From contig NZ_WITI01000002.1 of the NCBI RefSeq assembly GCF_009601055.1, positions 297,007 to 361,006 of the forward strand: a stretch of DNA of 64,000 nucleotides, in the 5' to 3' direction. Source of the DNA: Lactococcus sp. dk101 (GTDB lineage: Bacteria > Bacillota > Bacilli > Lactobacillales > Streptococcaceae). The position numbers were made by a program, and so were the translations under genes. The notes beneath the pieces are model-generated. The model was not told the origin of the DNA and did no database searches. It worked only from the letters and a program-made list of their open reading frames with translations. Every line of letters begins with the position of its first letter. Within the stretch, counting starts at the first letter, position 1. Positions 8,283-16,711 of the stretch are shown here, piece by piece.

Positions 8283-9137
8283 ATGTTAGAAAACAATGTG
8301 ACGACCTTTATTGCTTGCGATAAGCCATACGATGAGGCCGAATTTGTCTTGTGGGGCGCACCTTTTGACTCGACCACAAGCTTTAGACCCGGCACACGTT
8401 TTGCCAGCTCTGCCATTCGGACGGAGAGTTTTGGCATTGAAACCTATAGTCCTTATCTGGATAAGGATTTAGAAGAAGATGCGCGTGTTTTTGATGCGGG
8501 CGATCTCGAATTGGTCTTTGGAGACAGTGAACGTGTCCTTGAACAGGTTAAACAGATGACGCAAACCATTGTCAGCGATGACAAAATTCCTGTCATGATT
8601 GGCGGAGAACATTCGCTGACTTCTGCACCTGTGTCAGTGCTTGCCAAACATTATCCTGACCTTCAACTGCTTCATTTTGATGCACACACGGATTTACGTG
8701 AAGATTATTTGGGAAATCCTTGGTCGCACGCCAGTGTCATCAAACGTTGTCATGACCTTTTGGGCGATGGACACGTTCATTCTTTTGGCATTCGTTCTGG
8801 TGAAAAAGCTGAATTTTATTGGGCAAAAGAGCATCTTGACATGCACAAATTTAACTTTAATGGTCTTGAGGAGCTAGTGGAGCAATTAGATGGCAAACCT
8901 GTTTATTTCACTTTGGATTTAGATGTGCTTGACCCTTCCATTTTTCCAGGAACAGGAACGCCAGAAGCAGGCGGTGTCAGCTTTGACGAACTTCGGATTG
9001 CCATTACAAAACTTGCGGGACTCAATATTGTTGGCCTTGATGTTATGGAATTGGCGCCACACTATGACCATTCGGGTGTTTCAACTGCAGTAGCTTGTAA
9101 GATTATTCGTGAGATTTTACTGACATTTAGTAAATAA
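8283..9137 (+). CDS. speB: agmatinase (ureohydrolase)
   Basis: A 284-residue Mn-dependent ureohydrolase. Metal-binding motifs are all present: GGEHS near residue 110, FDAHTD near 133, LDLDVLDP near 215 and GLDVMELAP near 255. It splits agmatine into putrescine and urea, linking SpeA to the spermidine steps. In the pneumococcal operon of similar order this step is done by agmatine deiminase plus N-carbamoylputrescine amidase (AguA/AguB), so this is a different solution in the same place. The ATG follows AAGGAAAT. Arginase and formimidoylglutamase are less likely given the context. Confidence 0.9.
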   Translation: MLENNVTTFIACDKPYDEAEFVLWGAPFDSTTSFRPGTRFASSAIRTESFGIETYSPYLDKDLEEDARVFDAGDLELVFGDSERVLEQVKQMTQTIVSDDKIPVMIGGEHSLTSAPVSVLAKHYPDLQLLHFDAHTDLREDYLGNPWSHASVIKRCHDLLGDGHVHSFGIRSGEKAEFYWAKEHLDMHKFNFNGLEELVEQLDGKPVYFTLDLDVLDPSIFPGTGTPEAGGVSFDELRIAITKLAGLNIVGLDVMELAPHYDHSGVSTAVACKIIREILLTFSK

Positions 9138-9165
9138 GAACAGGGCTTTTTTGTAGGACAAAACA

Positions 9166-9720
9166 ATGAATAAAACACGGCTTGAAGCCTTGTCTGACGG
9201 CATTTTTGCAGTCGTCATGACCCTTGCCATTTTTCAGTTTAAGGTACCAGCAGGCGGGAATTTATTTTCTTCACAGCTGTTATTTATGCTGTTGATTTAT
9301 GTGACCACTTTTATTGTGCTGGCTTCCATATGGAATTCCCATCATCATGTGTTGACTTTTCTACATGACCAAAAAGTTGATGAGTTGATTTTGTGGAGCA
9401 ATCATGCCCTCTTGCTCATGATTTCACTTTTTCCGTTTTTGACCGTTGCGCACGCGACTTATCCGCATTCCTTGTCGGCAAATATTGGCTATGTGCTGAA
9501 CTATATTTTCATGTGGCTTGGTATTAGCGCCTTTAGTCAGTTGATTTATAAAAAATATGCCCCCAGCGAAACCTTGAGGCTCCGCAATCGCAAACGAATA
9601 AAAATGTTCTTTTTTTTCTTTTTGCCAGGAGCTTTAATTTCGATTGTTTGGCTTTATGCCTTGCCTATCATTACGATTTTGATGGCACTTTCTTGGGGCA
9701 GGCACACGGATTTTGAGTAG
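9166..9720 (+). CDS. TMEM175-family (DUF1211) potassium channel-like protein A
   Basis: A 184-residue membrane protein with five to six hydrophobic helices. The N terminus, KTRLEALSDGIFAVVMTLAI, matches the TMEM175 signature RxxxFSDG with Leu replacing Phe. Bacterial members have one six-helix repeat and assemble as K+-selective tetramers. A paralogue starts 14 bp after its stop, so the pair could form a heteromeric channel. It sits within the polyamine operon, where polyamine charge or block of K+ channels would make a functional link sensible. That link is inference. Confidence 0.8.
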   Translation: MNKTRLEALSDGIFAVVMTLAIFQFKVPAGGNLFSSQLLFMLLIYVTTFIVLASIWNSHHHVLTFLHDQKVDELILWSNHALLLMISLFPFLTVAHATYPHSLSANIGYVLNYIFMWLGISAFSQLIYKKYAPSETLRLRNRKRIKMFFFFFLPGALISIVWLYALPIITILMALSWGRHTDFE

Positions 9721-9734
9721 GAAAGGAGGGGGAA

Positions 9735-10340
9735 ATGGTTGATAAAGGAAGACTAGCTGGCTTTGTTGATGCTATCATTGCAGTAGTGATGACCATCATG
9801 CTCCTCGAATTTCATTCGCCCAAATCGGGACTGATGAGTGATTTTCTAAAGACAAATCTTGTCTATTTGATTGCTTATCTGTTGAGTTTTATTTATGTGA
9901 CAACAGCTTGGTTTAATCATCAATTCATGTTGCATACGGTCAAAATTATTACACGCAAAATGTACATTGCAACAGTGATTTGGTTATTATCTTTGTCATT
10001 ATTGCCCGTTTTGGCAGCTTGGACAGGTCAAACCATGACACTTTTTCAAGACTTTGGCACACATTCTCCTAAAGCACCAGCTCTTTTATTTATGCTCATG
10101 ATTTTTTGTTGGAGTTTTGGTTTCGTGAATATGGGCAAGGTTTATATGAAAGATAATCCTGAGGAAACCCAGCAACTTATCAGAGAAATGGGTGTCTATC
10201 GTTATTTGGGTGGGCGTTTTTATCGGTTTTTAATGGTGCTCTCCATTTTGATGACTTATTTCTATCCTCCCTTTGTTTTTATCTGGACAACGGGCGAAAT
10301 GACCTATGCAGCTTATCGTTCGCATAACCATGAGTCATAA
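9735..10340 (+). CDS. TMEM175-family (DUF1211) potassium channel-like protein B
   Basis: A 201-residue paralogue of the preceding gene with about six hydrophobic helices. The family signature is degenerate here: GRLAGFVDAIIAVVMTIML keeps Arg, Phe and Asp but has Val for Ser and Ala for Gly. That suggests a partner subunit rather than an independent channel. The ribosome site GGAGGGGG just after the previous stop is unusually strong and favours coupled, high expression. Whether A and B co-assemble cannot be judged from sequence. Confidence 0.78.
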   Translation: MVDKGRLAGFVDAIIAVVMTIMLLEFHSPKSGLMSDFLKTNLVYLIAYLLSFIYVTTAWFNHQFMLHTVKIITRKMYIATVIWLLSLSLLPVLAAWTGQTMTLFQDFGTHSPKAPALLFMLMIFCWSFGFVNMGKVYMKDNPEETQQLIREMGVYRYLGGRFYRFLMVLSILMTYFYPPFVFIWTTGEMTYAAYRSHNHES

Positions 10341-10390
10341 AATCGAGGCTGTAAAAAGTAAGAAGAAAAATTTTAAGAAAAGAGAACATC

Positions 10391-11317
10391 ATGTCACAAG
10401 ATAATTTTTATCATTCACAAATTATTTCAGGGCAAGCGGTCAGCTTTAAAGACTATTTCGGCTTGATGCTTGCTGGAAATCTTTATCTTCCTGAAAAGCA
10501 AACCGAAAAAGCTCCCGCGCTAGTCATTGCTCATCCTTATGGTGCTGTCAAAGAACAAGCATCTAATCTTTATGCACAAAAATTAGCTGAAAAAGGTTTT
10601 GTTACTTTATCCTTTGACCTGCCGTTTTGGGGTGAATCAGAAGGGCTTCCTCGAAATGCCGTATCACCAGATACTTATGTTGAGTCCATCAGTGCTGCCA
10701 TTGATTTTTTGAGTCAACAGAAGGGTGTCAGGGCTGACAATATTGGTCTAATGGGGATTTGTGCAGGAGGTGGCTTTAGTCTAGCTGCAGCAAAAATAGA
10801 TAGCCGTATTAAAGCAATTGCAACTGCCAGTCTGGTGGACTTGGGGACAGCCGCTCGTCAAGGTGGAAAAGCTGAAGCTGAAGCGACAAGCACACAGCGG
10901 ATTGCTGAACTATTTGGGGCTGCTTTTGCCTATACCAGTGGCACCGCTGATTTTTGGTCTGATGATTTAGATGATATGGCGAAAGAGTTTTATAGTTTTT
11001 ATCGGACACCGCGCGGGGAATTTACACCCAAAGGCGTAAGCAAATTGTCAACGACACACCCGTTGCAATCAAGTGCTAGCAAGTTTATGAATTTTTATCC
11101 CTTGTCAGATCTGACAAGGTTATTAACGATACCTGCTCTATTTATTGCAGGGGAAAATGCCTTTTCTCGCTTTTTTAGCGAAATGGCAAATACTAATTCA
11201 GGAGAAAAACAGGAACTTTTATTGATACCAAATTGTAATCATATCGATTTGTACGATGATACAGATAAAATTCCATTTGATAAGTTAGAAGAATTTTTCA
11301 AAGAAAATTTGAAATAG
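10391..11317 (+). CDS. alpha/beta hydrolase with cysteine nucleophile elbow (dienelactone hydrolase-like)
   Basis: A 308-residue alpha/beta hydrolase. The oxyanion stretch IAHPYGAVKEQ lies near residue 48, and the nucleophile elbow near residue 120 reads GICAGG, so the nucleophile would be Cys as in dienelactone hydrolases instead of Ser. The likely acid is in AGEN near residue 255 and the His in NCNHIDLY near residue 282. No signal peptide is present, so it is cytoplasmic. It lies between the channel genes and the carboxyspermidine dehydrogenase pseudogene, in the same direction, so it is probably in the polyamine transcript. The substrate is unknown. Two exact palindrome copies lie within the gene. 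Confidence 0.75.
   Translation: MSQDNFYHSQIISGQAVSFKDYFGLMLAGNLYLPEKQTEKAPALVIAHPYGAVKEQASNLYAQKLAEKGFVTLSFDLPFWGESEGLPRNAVSPDTYVESISAAIDFLSQQKGVRADNIGLMGICAGGGFSLAAAKIDSRIKAIATASLVDLGTAARQGGKAEAEATSTQRIAELFGAAFAYTSGTADFWSDDLDDMAKEFYSFYRTPRGEFTPKGVSKLSTTHPLQSSASKFMNFYPLSDLTRLLTIPALFIAGENAFSRFFSEMANTNSGEKQELLLIPNCNHIDLYDDTDKIPFDKLEEFFKENLK
10726..10739. repeat. iterated palindrome, exact copy (centre GG)
   Basis: Inside the hydrolase gene, read in the second frame as Val-Arg-Ala-Asp. Confidence 0.8.
11103..11116. repeat. iterated palindrome, exact copy (centre AT)
   Basis: Inside the hydrolase gene, read as Leu-Ser-Asp-Leu-Thr. Confidence 0.85.
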
Positions 11318-11332
11318 AAAAGAGAATACAAA

Positions 11333-12532
11333 ATGTCTAAAACATTAGTTATCGGAGCTGGCGGTGTTGCCAGCGTTGCTATTCATAAAATGGTGCAAAA
11401 TCATGAGGTCTTTGCTGAAATCATGATTGCGACCTGAACTAAATCCAAAGCAGATGCTTTGAAGGAAAAATTGGACGGACAGGGCACAATCATTCACACA
11501 GCACAGGTTGATGCGGACGATACGGAAGCACTCATTGCTTTGATGAATGAGTTTCAACCAGATCTGTGTCTTAATTTGGCTTTGCCTTACCAGGATTTGA
11601 CCATCATGGACGCCTGCCTTGCAACCAAGACTCACTATGTCGATACAGCAAATTATGAACCAAAAGATGTGGCAAAATTTGAGTATTCTTGGCAATGGGC
11701 TTACCGTGAAAAGTTCAAAGAAGCAGGATTGACTGCTCTTTTAGGGACAGGATTTGATCCGGGTGTGACAGGCGTTTTTTCGGCTTATGCACTGAAACAT
11801 CAGTTCGATGAGATTAACTTCATTGACATTCTTGACTGCAATGGTGGGGATCACGGTTATCCGTTTGCGACCAATTTTAACCCTGAAATCAATATTCGTG
11901 AGGTTTCTGCTAAGGGGTCTTATTGGGAAAATGGCGCTTGGATTGAGACTGAACCTATGGAAATCAAACGAGAATACAGTTTTGAAGGTGTCGGTCAGAA
12001 AGACATGTATCTCTTGCACCATGAAGAGCTTGAAAGTTTAGGGCTTAATATGCCTGGCATCAAACGTATTCGCTTCTTTATGACTTTTGGCCAATCTTAC
12101 TTGACCCACTTGAAAGTGCTTGAAAATGTTGGCATGACGTCGATTGAGCCAATCATGTTTGAGGGACGTGAAATTATTCCCATTCAATTTTTGAAGGAAC
12201 TCCTGCCTGATCCTGCAAGCCTCGGGCCAAGAACCAAAGGTAAAACCAATATTGGTTGTATATTTGTTGGAAAAAAGAATGGAATTGAAAAGACCTATCG
12301 TCTGTACAACATTTGTGACCATGAAAAAGCATACGCAGAAGTTGGCTCACAAGCCATTTCTTATACGACAGGGGTGCCAGCTATGATTGGAGCTGCTTTA
12401 GTGTTGACGGGACAATGGAAAAAACCAGGCGTCTATAATGTCGAAGAATTTGATCCAGATCCTTATATGGACATGCTGAACAAATGGGGCTTACCTTGGG
12501 TTGAAGATTTCGAACCAACTTTGGTGGATTAA
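11333..12532 (+). pseudogene. carboxy(nor)spermidine dehydrogenase, interrupted by an in-frame stop
   Basis: Read through, this is a 399-residue saccharopine-dehydrogenase-like enzyme that reductively joins putrescine to L-aspartate semialdehyde to make carboxyspermidine. It starts MSKTLVIGAGGVASVA, an NADPH-binding Rossmann motif. Codon 35 (11435-11437) is TGA, in the context IAT-stop-TKSKADALK, where the family has Arg, so one C-to-T change (CGA to TGA) would explain it. Everything after the stop is intact, including DTANYEPKD, LDCNGGDHGYPFATNFNPE and the C terminus. Restart at the TTG at 11459 would lack the cofactor site. Either a recent nonsense mutation, a sequencing error or read-through. 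The next gene, nspC, is intact. Confidence 0.85.
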
Positions 12533-12588
12533 ATAATGCTTTGAAAAGAAAGTATCAAGCTAAAGAAGTGCTTTTAGAGGAAAAATGG

Positions 12589-13728
12589 ATGTTAAAGACC
12601 CCATATTTTGTCGTCGATGAAAATCTACTGTTGAAAAACCTCGAAATCTTGAAAAGAGTGAAAGAGCGGACAGCTTGCAAAATACTGCTGGCACAAAAAG
12701 CTTTTTCCATGTTTAGTATGTATCCCATGATTGCTAAGTATCTGGACGGAACGACCGCTTCAAGTCTCCATGAAGCTATGCTAGGCCATGACGAATTCGG
12801 GGGCGAAACGCATCTTTTTTCGCCTGCTTTTATTGAACGCGAATTTGATGAAGTCTTGATATATAGTCAGCATTTGGTTTTCAATTCGCCAACGCAATGG
12901 TTGCGATTTAAAGCGCGAGCGCTTCAAGCTAATAAAGACTGTGGCCTGCGCATTAACCCTGAGTTTTCAACGCAAGCAGTTGACCATGCCATTTATGACC
13001 CCGCAGCTAGTGGCTCAAGGTTAGGGACGACCTTGTCAGCGCTGACGGAGCTGCTCCAAGAAAATCCATCAGCATTGACAGGAATTTCAGGTCTGCATTT
13101 TCATACCTTGTGTGAGCAAAATTCAGACGACTTGGCGAAAACTTTGCAGGTAGTAGAAGAAAAATTTGGGGCCTATCTTTATAAGATGAAATGGTTGAAT
13201 TTTGGTGGCGGTCATCATATCACGCGAGAGGACTATGATCTTGACCTTTTGGTCAGTGAAATCAATCGCATCAAGAAAAAATATGACCTGCAAGTGTATC
13301 TTGAACCGGGTGAGGCTGTTGTTTTAAATACTGGATTTTTAGTTGCAGGAGTGGTCGATTTTGTTGAAAATGGCGGCATTGTCAATGCCATTTTAGATAC
13401 GTCGGCAGCAACCCACATGCCAGATGTTCTGGAAATGCCATATCGGCCTTTTGTGGTTGGCAGTGGACTTGCGGGCGAGAAATCATTTACCTATCGGTTC
13501 GGCGGTCCTTCGTGCTTGGCAGGCGATGTCATTGGCGATTATTCGTTTGATGAACCACTTGAGATTGGCGATAAGGTTACATTTACGGACATGGCCTTGT
13601 ACAGCATGGTTAAGACCAATACCTTCAATGGCATTCAACTTCCAAGTCTTGTCATCAATCGAGAAAATGGCCAACTTGATGTGATTAAATCCTTTTCTTA
13701 TGAGGATTTTAAAAATCGTCTCTCCTGA
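12589..13728 (+). CDS. nspC: carboxy(nor)spermidine decarboxylase
   Basis: A 379-residue PLP enzyme of the alanine-racemase fold (fold III). MLKTPYFVVDENLLLKNLEI opens the protein. KILLAQKAFS near residue 35 carries the PLP Lys, LHFHTLCEQN lies near residue 170, LNFGGGHHIT near residue 205 binds phosphate, and FGGPSCLAGD near residue 305 holds the active-site Cys. It decarboxylates carboxyspermidine to spermidine. The ATG at 12589 was chosen because AGAGG lies 8 bp upstream; a TTG 48 bp earlier has no good ribosome site. With the preceding dehydrogenase gene broken it may lack substrate. Confidence 0.9.
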   Translation: MLKTPYFVVDENLLLKNLEILKRVKERTACKILLAQKAFSMFSMYPMIAKYLDGTTASSLHEAMLGHDEFGGETHLFSPAFIEREFDEVLIYSQHLVFNSPTQWLRFKARALQANKDCGLRINPEFSTQAVDHAIYDPAASGSRLGTTLSALTELLQENPSALTGISGLHFHTLCEQNSDDLAKTLQVVEEKFGAYLYKMKWLNFGGGHHITREDYDLDLLVSEINRIKKKYDLQVYLEPGEAVVLNTGFLVAGVVDFVENGGIVNAILDTSAATHMPDVLEMPYRPFVVGSGLAGEKSFTYRFGGPSCLAGDVIGDYSFDEPLEIGDKVTFTDMALYSMVKTNTFNGIQLPSLVINRENGQLDVIKSFSYEDFKNRLS

Positions 13729-13737
13729 TATCAAAAC

Positions 13738-13751
13738 TGTCAGTTCTGACA
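13738..13751. repeat. iterated palindrome, exact copy (centre TT)
   Basis: Intergenic, 9 bp after the nspC stop. It could act as a 3' hairpin but no T tract follows. Confidence 0.85.
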
Positions 13752-13786
13752 AAACAAAATTATCTCATTTTTAGATGGTTATATAT

Positions 13787-13815
13787 TTGAATTCTATATA
13801 TAAAAGAAGTATAAT
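13787..13815 (+). promoter_or_regulatory. promoter of the asd-dapA operon
   Basis: TTGAAT and TATAAT with 17-bp spacing. The predicted start, near 13822, is just before the lysine riboswitch. Confidence 0.75.
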
Positions 13816-13834
13816 AAAGAAAATTTAAAATTTA

Positions 13835-13997
13835 ATTAGAGGTTGCAAAAATTAAAAAGTCAAGCGAAGTGGTGAACACGTTGAAACTTGAGGGCGGAAT
13901 TTTTTGCCGAAAGTCAAAATTTCACAAATTTGGCTTGGGACGTTAGGTTAAATCCTGCGGACTGTCTTTTGTCAGAGCTGACAGAAGTTGCGCTAAT
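13835..13997 (+). promoter_or_regulatory. lysine riboswitch (L box) aptamer
   Basis: P1 pairs ATTAG (13835-13839) with CTAAT (13993-13997). L-box core blocks appear in order: AGAGGTTGC, TTGAGGGCGGA, GCCGAAAG, TTGGCTTGGGA, GCGGACTGTC and AGTTGCGCT. The P5 helix is formed by an exact copy of the window-wide palindrome. A terminator hairpin and the asd gene follow. Expected action: lysine binding favours termination, lowering aspartate semialdehyde and dihydrodipicolinate synthesis. Identification rests on remembered family consensus and gene context. Confidence 0.8.
13970..13983. repeat. iterated palindrome, exact copy (centre AG), forming riboswitch P5
   Basis: Lies exactly on the last variable helix of the lysine aptamer, extended by CTTT/GAAG flanks. 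Confidence 0.85.
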
Positions 13998-14013
13998 GTA
14001 TAACTAAGCTTAT

Positions 14014-14045
14014 GCGGCGTCCTCTATTTTTGGGCGCCTTTTCGT
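14014..14045 (+). terminator. riboswitch expression-platform terminator
   Basis: Stem GGCGTCC/GGGCGCC (one G-U pair), then TTTTCGTTTTC. It lies about 40 bp before the asd start. Confidence 0.75.
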
Positions 14046-14083
14046 TTTCTTTGGAAAGACGTGCAAAATTGAAAGGAATGTTT

Positions 14084-15163
14084 ATGAAATCTTATCATGT
14101 TGCTGTTGTTGGTGCCACTGGTGCCGTTGGAACGCGAATGCTGGAGCAGTTGACGCACACGACTTTACCGATTGCTTCTGTTCGAGCCTTGGCAAGTAAA
14201 CGCTCAGCAGGAAAAACAGTCGCTTTTGGAGATCAAAGTTTGGTCATCGAAGAACTGACTGAAACTTCTTTTGAAGGCATTGATTTAGCCTTGTTTTCAG
14301 CAGGTGGCTCTGTTTCAGCCAAATTCGCACCATATGCGGTTAAAGCAGGTGCGGTCGTTGTGGACAATACAAGCTTTTTCCGCCAAAACCCAGATGTTCC
14401 TTTAGTTGTACCTGAAGTCAATGCACATGCCATGGATCAGCATAATGGAATTATTGCTTGCCCAAATTGCTCAACCATTCAAATGATGATTGCGCTTGAA
14501 CCGATCCGTCGCGTTTACGGACTTAAACGTGTGATTGTCAGTACTTATCAAGCCATCGGCGGTGCAGGAAATCGTGCCATGGATGAAGCACGTCAGCAGT
14601 TAAAAGCTGTCATTGATGACAATCTTGATCCAACAGCACTGACAGCCGAAATTTTGCCATCAGCAGGTGACAAAAAGCATTATCCAATCGCCTTTAATGC
14701 CCTGCCACAAATCGATGTTTTCACAGATAATGACTATACCTATGAAGAAATGAAAATGACCCATGAAACCAAAAAAATCATGGAAGATGATGATATTGCG
14801 GTTTCAGCCACTTGTGTTCGTGTGCCTGTTTTGATTGGCCACTCTGAAAGTGTTTATTTGGAAACTGAAAAAATCGCTGACATCGCAGAGGTCAAACGCT
14901 TGATTTCAGAATTTCCAGGTGCCGTTTTGGAAGATGACGTGGCACATCAAATCTATCCGCAAGCCATCAATGCTGTTGGCAAACGCGAAACTTTTGTTGG
15001 TCGTATTCGTAAAGATTTGGATGTTGAAAATGGCATTCATCTCTGGTGCGTTTCTGACAATCTGTTGAAAGGTGCTGCTTGGAATTCCGTGCAAATCGCA
15101 GAAACATTGCATGAACGTGATTTAATCCACCCCGTTGATCAAATGAAATTTGAGCTAAAATAA
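14084..15163 (+). CDS. asd: aspartate-semialdehyde dehydrogenase
   Basis: A 359-residue NADP-dependent enzyme that reduces aspartyl phosphate to L-aspartate semialdehyde. It has the N-terminal [11 protein letters not shown] nucleotide loop, the catalytic Cys in [10 protein letters not shown] near residue 128, and [14 protein letters not shown] near 158. The start was placed at the ATG after AAAGGAATG; a longer reading frame begins inside the riboswitch terminator and is not credible. The product feeds DapA, encoded two genes on, threonine/methionine synthesis, and (when intact) carboxyspermidine dehydrogenase from the neighbouring operon. The last base of the stop overlaps the next start (TAATG). 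Confidence 0.95.
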   Translation: MKSYHVAVVGATGAVGTRMLEQLTHTTLPIASVRALASKRSAGKTVAFGDQSLVIEELTETSFEGIDLALFSAGGSVSAKFAPYAVKAGAVVVDNTSFFRQNPDVPLVVPEVNAHAMDQHNGIIACPNCSTIQMMIALEPIRRVYGLKRVIVSTYQAIGGAGNRAMDEARQQLKAVIDDNLDPTALTAEILPSAGDKKHYPIAFNALPQIDVFTDNDYTYEEMKMTHETKKIMEDDDIAVSATCVRVPVLIGHSESVYLETEKIADIAEVKRLISEFPGAVLEDDVAHQIYPQAINAVGKRETFVGRIRKDLDVENGIHLWCVSDNLLKGAAWNSVQIAETLHERDLIHPVDQMKFELK

Positions 15164-15618
15164 TGACTTATATTAAAGAAATTCGAAAAAAAATCGGACA
15201 CGACATGTTGATTTATTTGGGTGCAGGTGTTATTGTTTATAGAGAAGGAAAAATATTACTTCAAAAAAGACAAGATAATGGCAGTTGGGCCTTGCACGCA
15301 GGTGGCATTGAAATCGGTGAAAGTCTCGAAGAAACGGCCCGTCGTGAATTACTGGAAGAAACAGGTTTAACCGCAGGCAAACTCGATTTATTCGGACTTT
15401 ATTCGGGAAAAGATCGCTTTTTGACTTATCCCAACGGCGATCAAATTTATATGCCCAATGCTTTTTATCTTTGTCGTGATTTTACGGGAACGCTTAAAGC
15501 CCAAAAAGAAGAAGTCAGCCAACTTGCTTGGTTTGAGCTTGAACATTTACCAGAAAACATCTTTGAAACCAACCAACGCGTCATTGATGATTTTATCCAA
15601 TCCCAAACCATGAAATAG
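15163..15618 (+). CDS. Nudix hydrolase
   Basis: A 151-residue Nudix protein. The Nudix box starts [13 protein letters not shown] near residue 46 and continues [10 protein letters not shown], matching GX5EX7REUXEEXGU. The N terminus is followed by the usual beta strands with [11 protein letters not shown]. It is coupled to asd by a 1-bp overlap and ends 8 bp before dapA, so it belongs to the lysine-regulated operon. Its substrate is unknown: nucleotide or coenzyme pyrophosphates are typical. A link to diaminopimelate synthesis is only suggested by position. Confidence 0.88.
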   Translation: MTYIKEIRKKIGHDMLIYLGAGVIVYREGKILLQKRQDNGSWALHAGGIEIGESLEETARRELLEETGLTAGKLDLFGLYSGKDRFLTYPNGDQIYMPNAFYLCRDFTGTLKAQKEEVSQLAWFELEHLPENIFETNQRVIDDFIQSQTMK

Positions 15619-15626
15619 GAGAATTT

Positions 15627-16508
15627 ATGAGTTTAGAGCAATTAAGAAAAGCACAAATTATTACCGCCCTTGTGACACCATTTAATGAAGATGGTTCGAT
15701 TAACTTTACCGCCTATCCAAAATTGATAGAAGATTTGTTGAAAAAGCATACCGATGCCTTCATTTTGGCCGGAACAACAGCTGAAAGTCCAACATTGACT
15801 CATGATGAAGAACTACAAATTTTTGAAGCGGTTCATAAGATTGTGGAAGGACGCGTGCCATTGATTGCAGGTATTGGAACCAACGACACCAGAGACTCGG
15901 TTCAATTTGCTCAAGAAGTTGCCAAATTGGGTTATATTGATGCTGGTCTTGCTGTGACGCCTTATTACAATAAACCTTCTCAAGAGGGAATTTATCAGCA
16001 TTTCAAGGCGATTGCAGAGGGTTCAGACTTGCCCATTATTCTCTATAATATTCCAGGACGGGTCATCAAGGAAATTGAATTGCCAACGATTTTACGCTTG
16101 GCTCAACTTAAAAATGTGATTGGCATTAAGGATTGTACAAATGTGGAACAACTGACTTTTCTGATTGACCAAGCACCGAGAGATTTCTTGATTTATACAG
16201 GCGAGGATGGGCTTGCTTTCCACGCCAAAGCTTTGGGAGCCAATGGGGTTATTTCGGTTGCCAGTCATCTTTTAGGCCCACAAATATACGAAATGTTTGA
16301 CGAGTTGGAAAATGGAAGTTTGCAAAGAGCGGCAGCCCTTCAACGTCTGCTCTTGCCTAAAATTAACGCACTCTTTTCATTGCCAAGTCCAGCGCCTGTT
16401 AAAGCGGTCTTGAACCATCGTGGTTATCAAGTTGGCGGACTGCGTTTACCCTTGGTTGCTGCAACGAGTGAAGAAGCGAAAGCAGTGATTGAAATTGTTG
16501 AAAAATAA
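15627..16508 (+). CDS. dapA: 4-hydroxy-tetrahydrodipicolinate synthase
   Basis: A 293-residue TIM-barrel aldolase that condenses pyruvate with L-aspartate semialdehyde, the first committed step to diaminopimelate and lysine. Visible features are [11 protein letters not shown] near residue 43 (TT of the catalytic triad), YNIPGRV near 135 with the Tyr and Arg, and the Schiff-base Lys in GIKDCTN near 163. The ribosome site AGGAGAA is strong. It is the last gene of the riboswitch-controlled operon, closed by an intrinsic terminator. Complete and typical. Confidence 0.95.
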   Translation: MSLEQLRKAQIITALVTPFNEDGSINFTAYPKLIEDLLKKHTDAFILAGTTAESPTLTHDEELQIFEAVHKIVEGRVPLIAGIGTNDTRDSVQFAQEVAKLGYIDAGLAVTPYYNKPSQEGIYQHFKAIAEGSDLPIILYNIPGRVIKEIELPTILRLAQLKNVIGIKDCTNVEQLTFLIDQAPRDFLIYTGEDGLAFHAKALGANGVISVASHLLGPQIYEMFDELENGSLQRAAALQRLLLPKINALFSLPSPAPVKAVLNHRGYQVGGLRLPLVAATSEEAKAVIEIVEK

Positions 16509-16537
16509 TGGTACACTTAGTATAGTGTATTCTCGGT

Positions 16538-16565
16538 AGGACTGGAATATCAGTCCTTTTATTTT
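16538..16565 (+). terminator. intrinsic terminator after dapA
   Basis: Stem AGGACTG/CAGTCCT with a 6-nt loop and TTTATTTT. Confidence 0.85.
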
Positions 16566-16711
16566 GTAAAATTTTTGCATACGAACCACTTGAACGCGCT
16601 CGAAAGTGGAGGAGACGGATCAAAAATGGAATAGTAAAACATGATAAGGAAATGAACTTTCATTTGCTGAGTTTTATGATTGAAAAAAATTGAAAAAAAG
16701 AAAGGCTTTTT

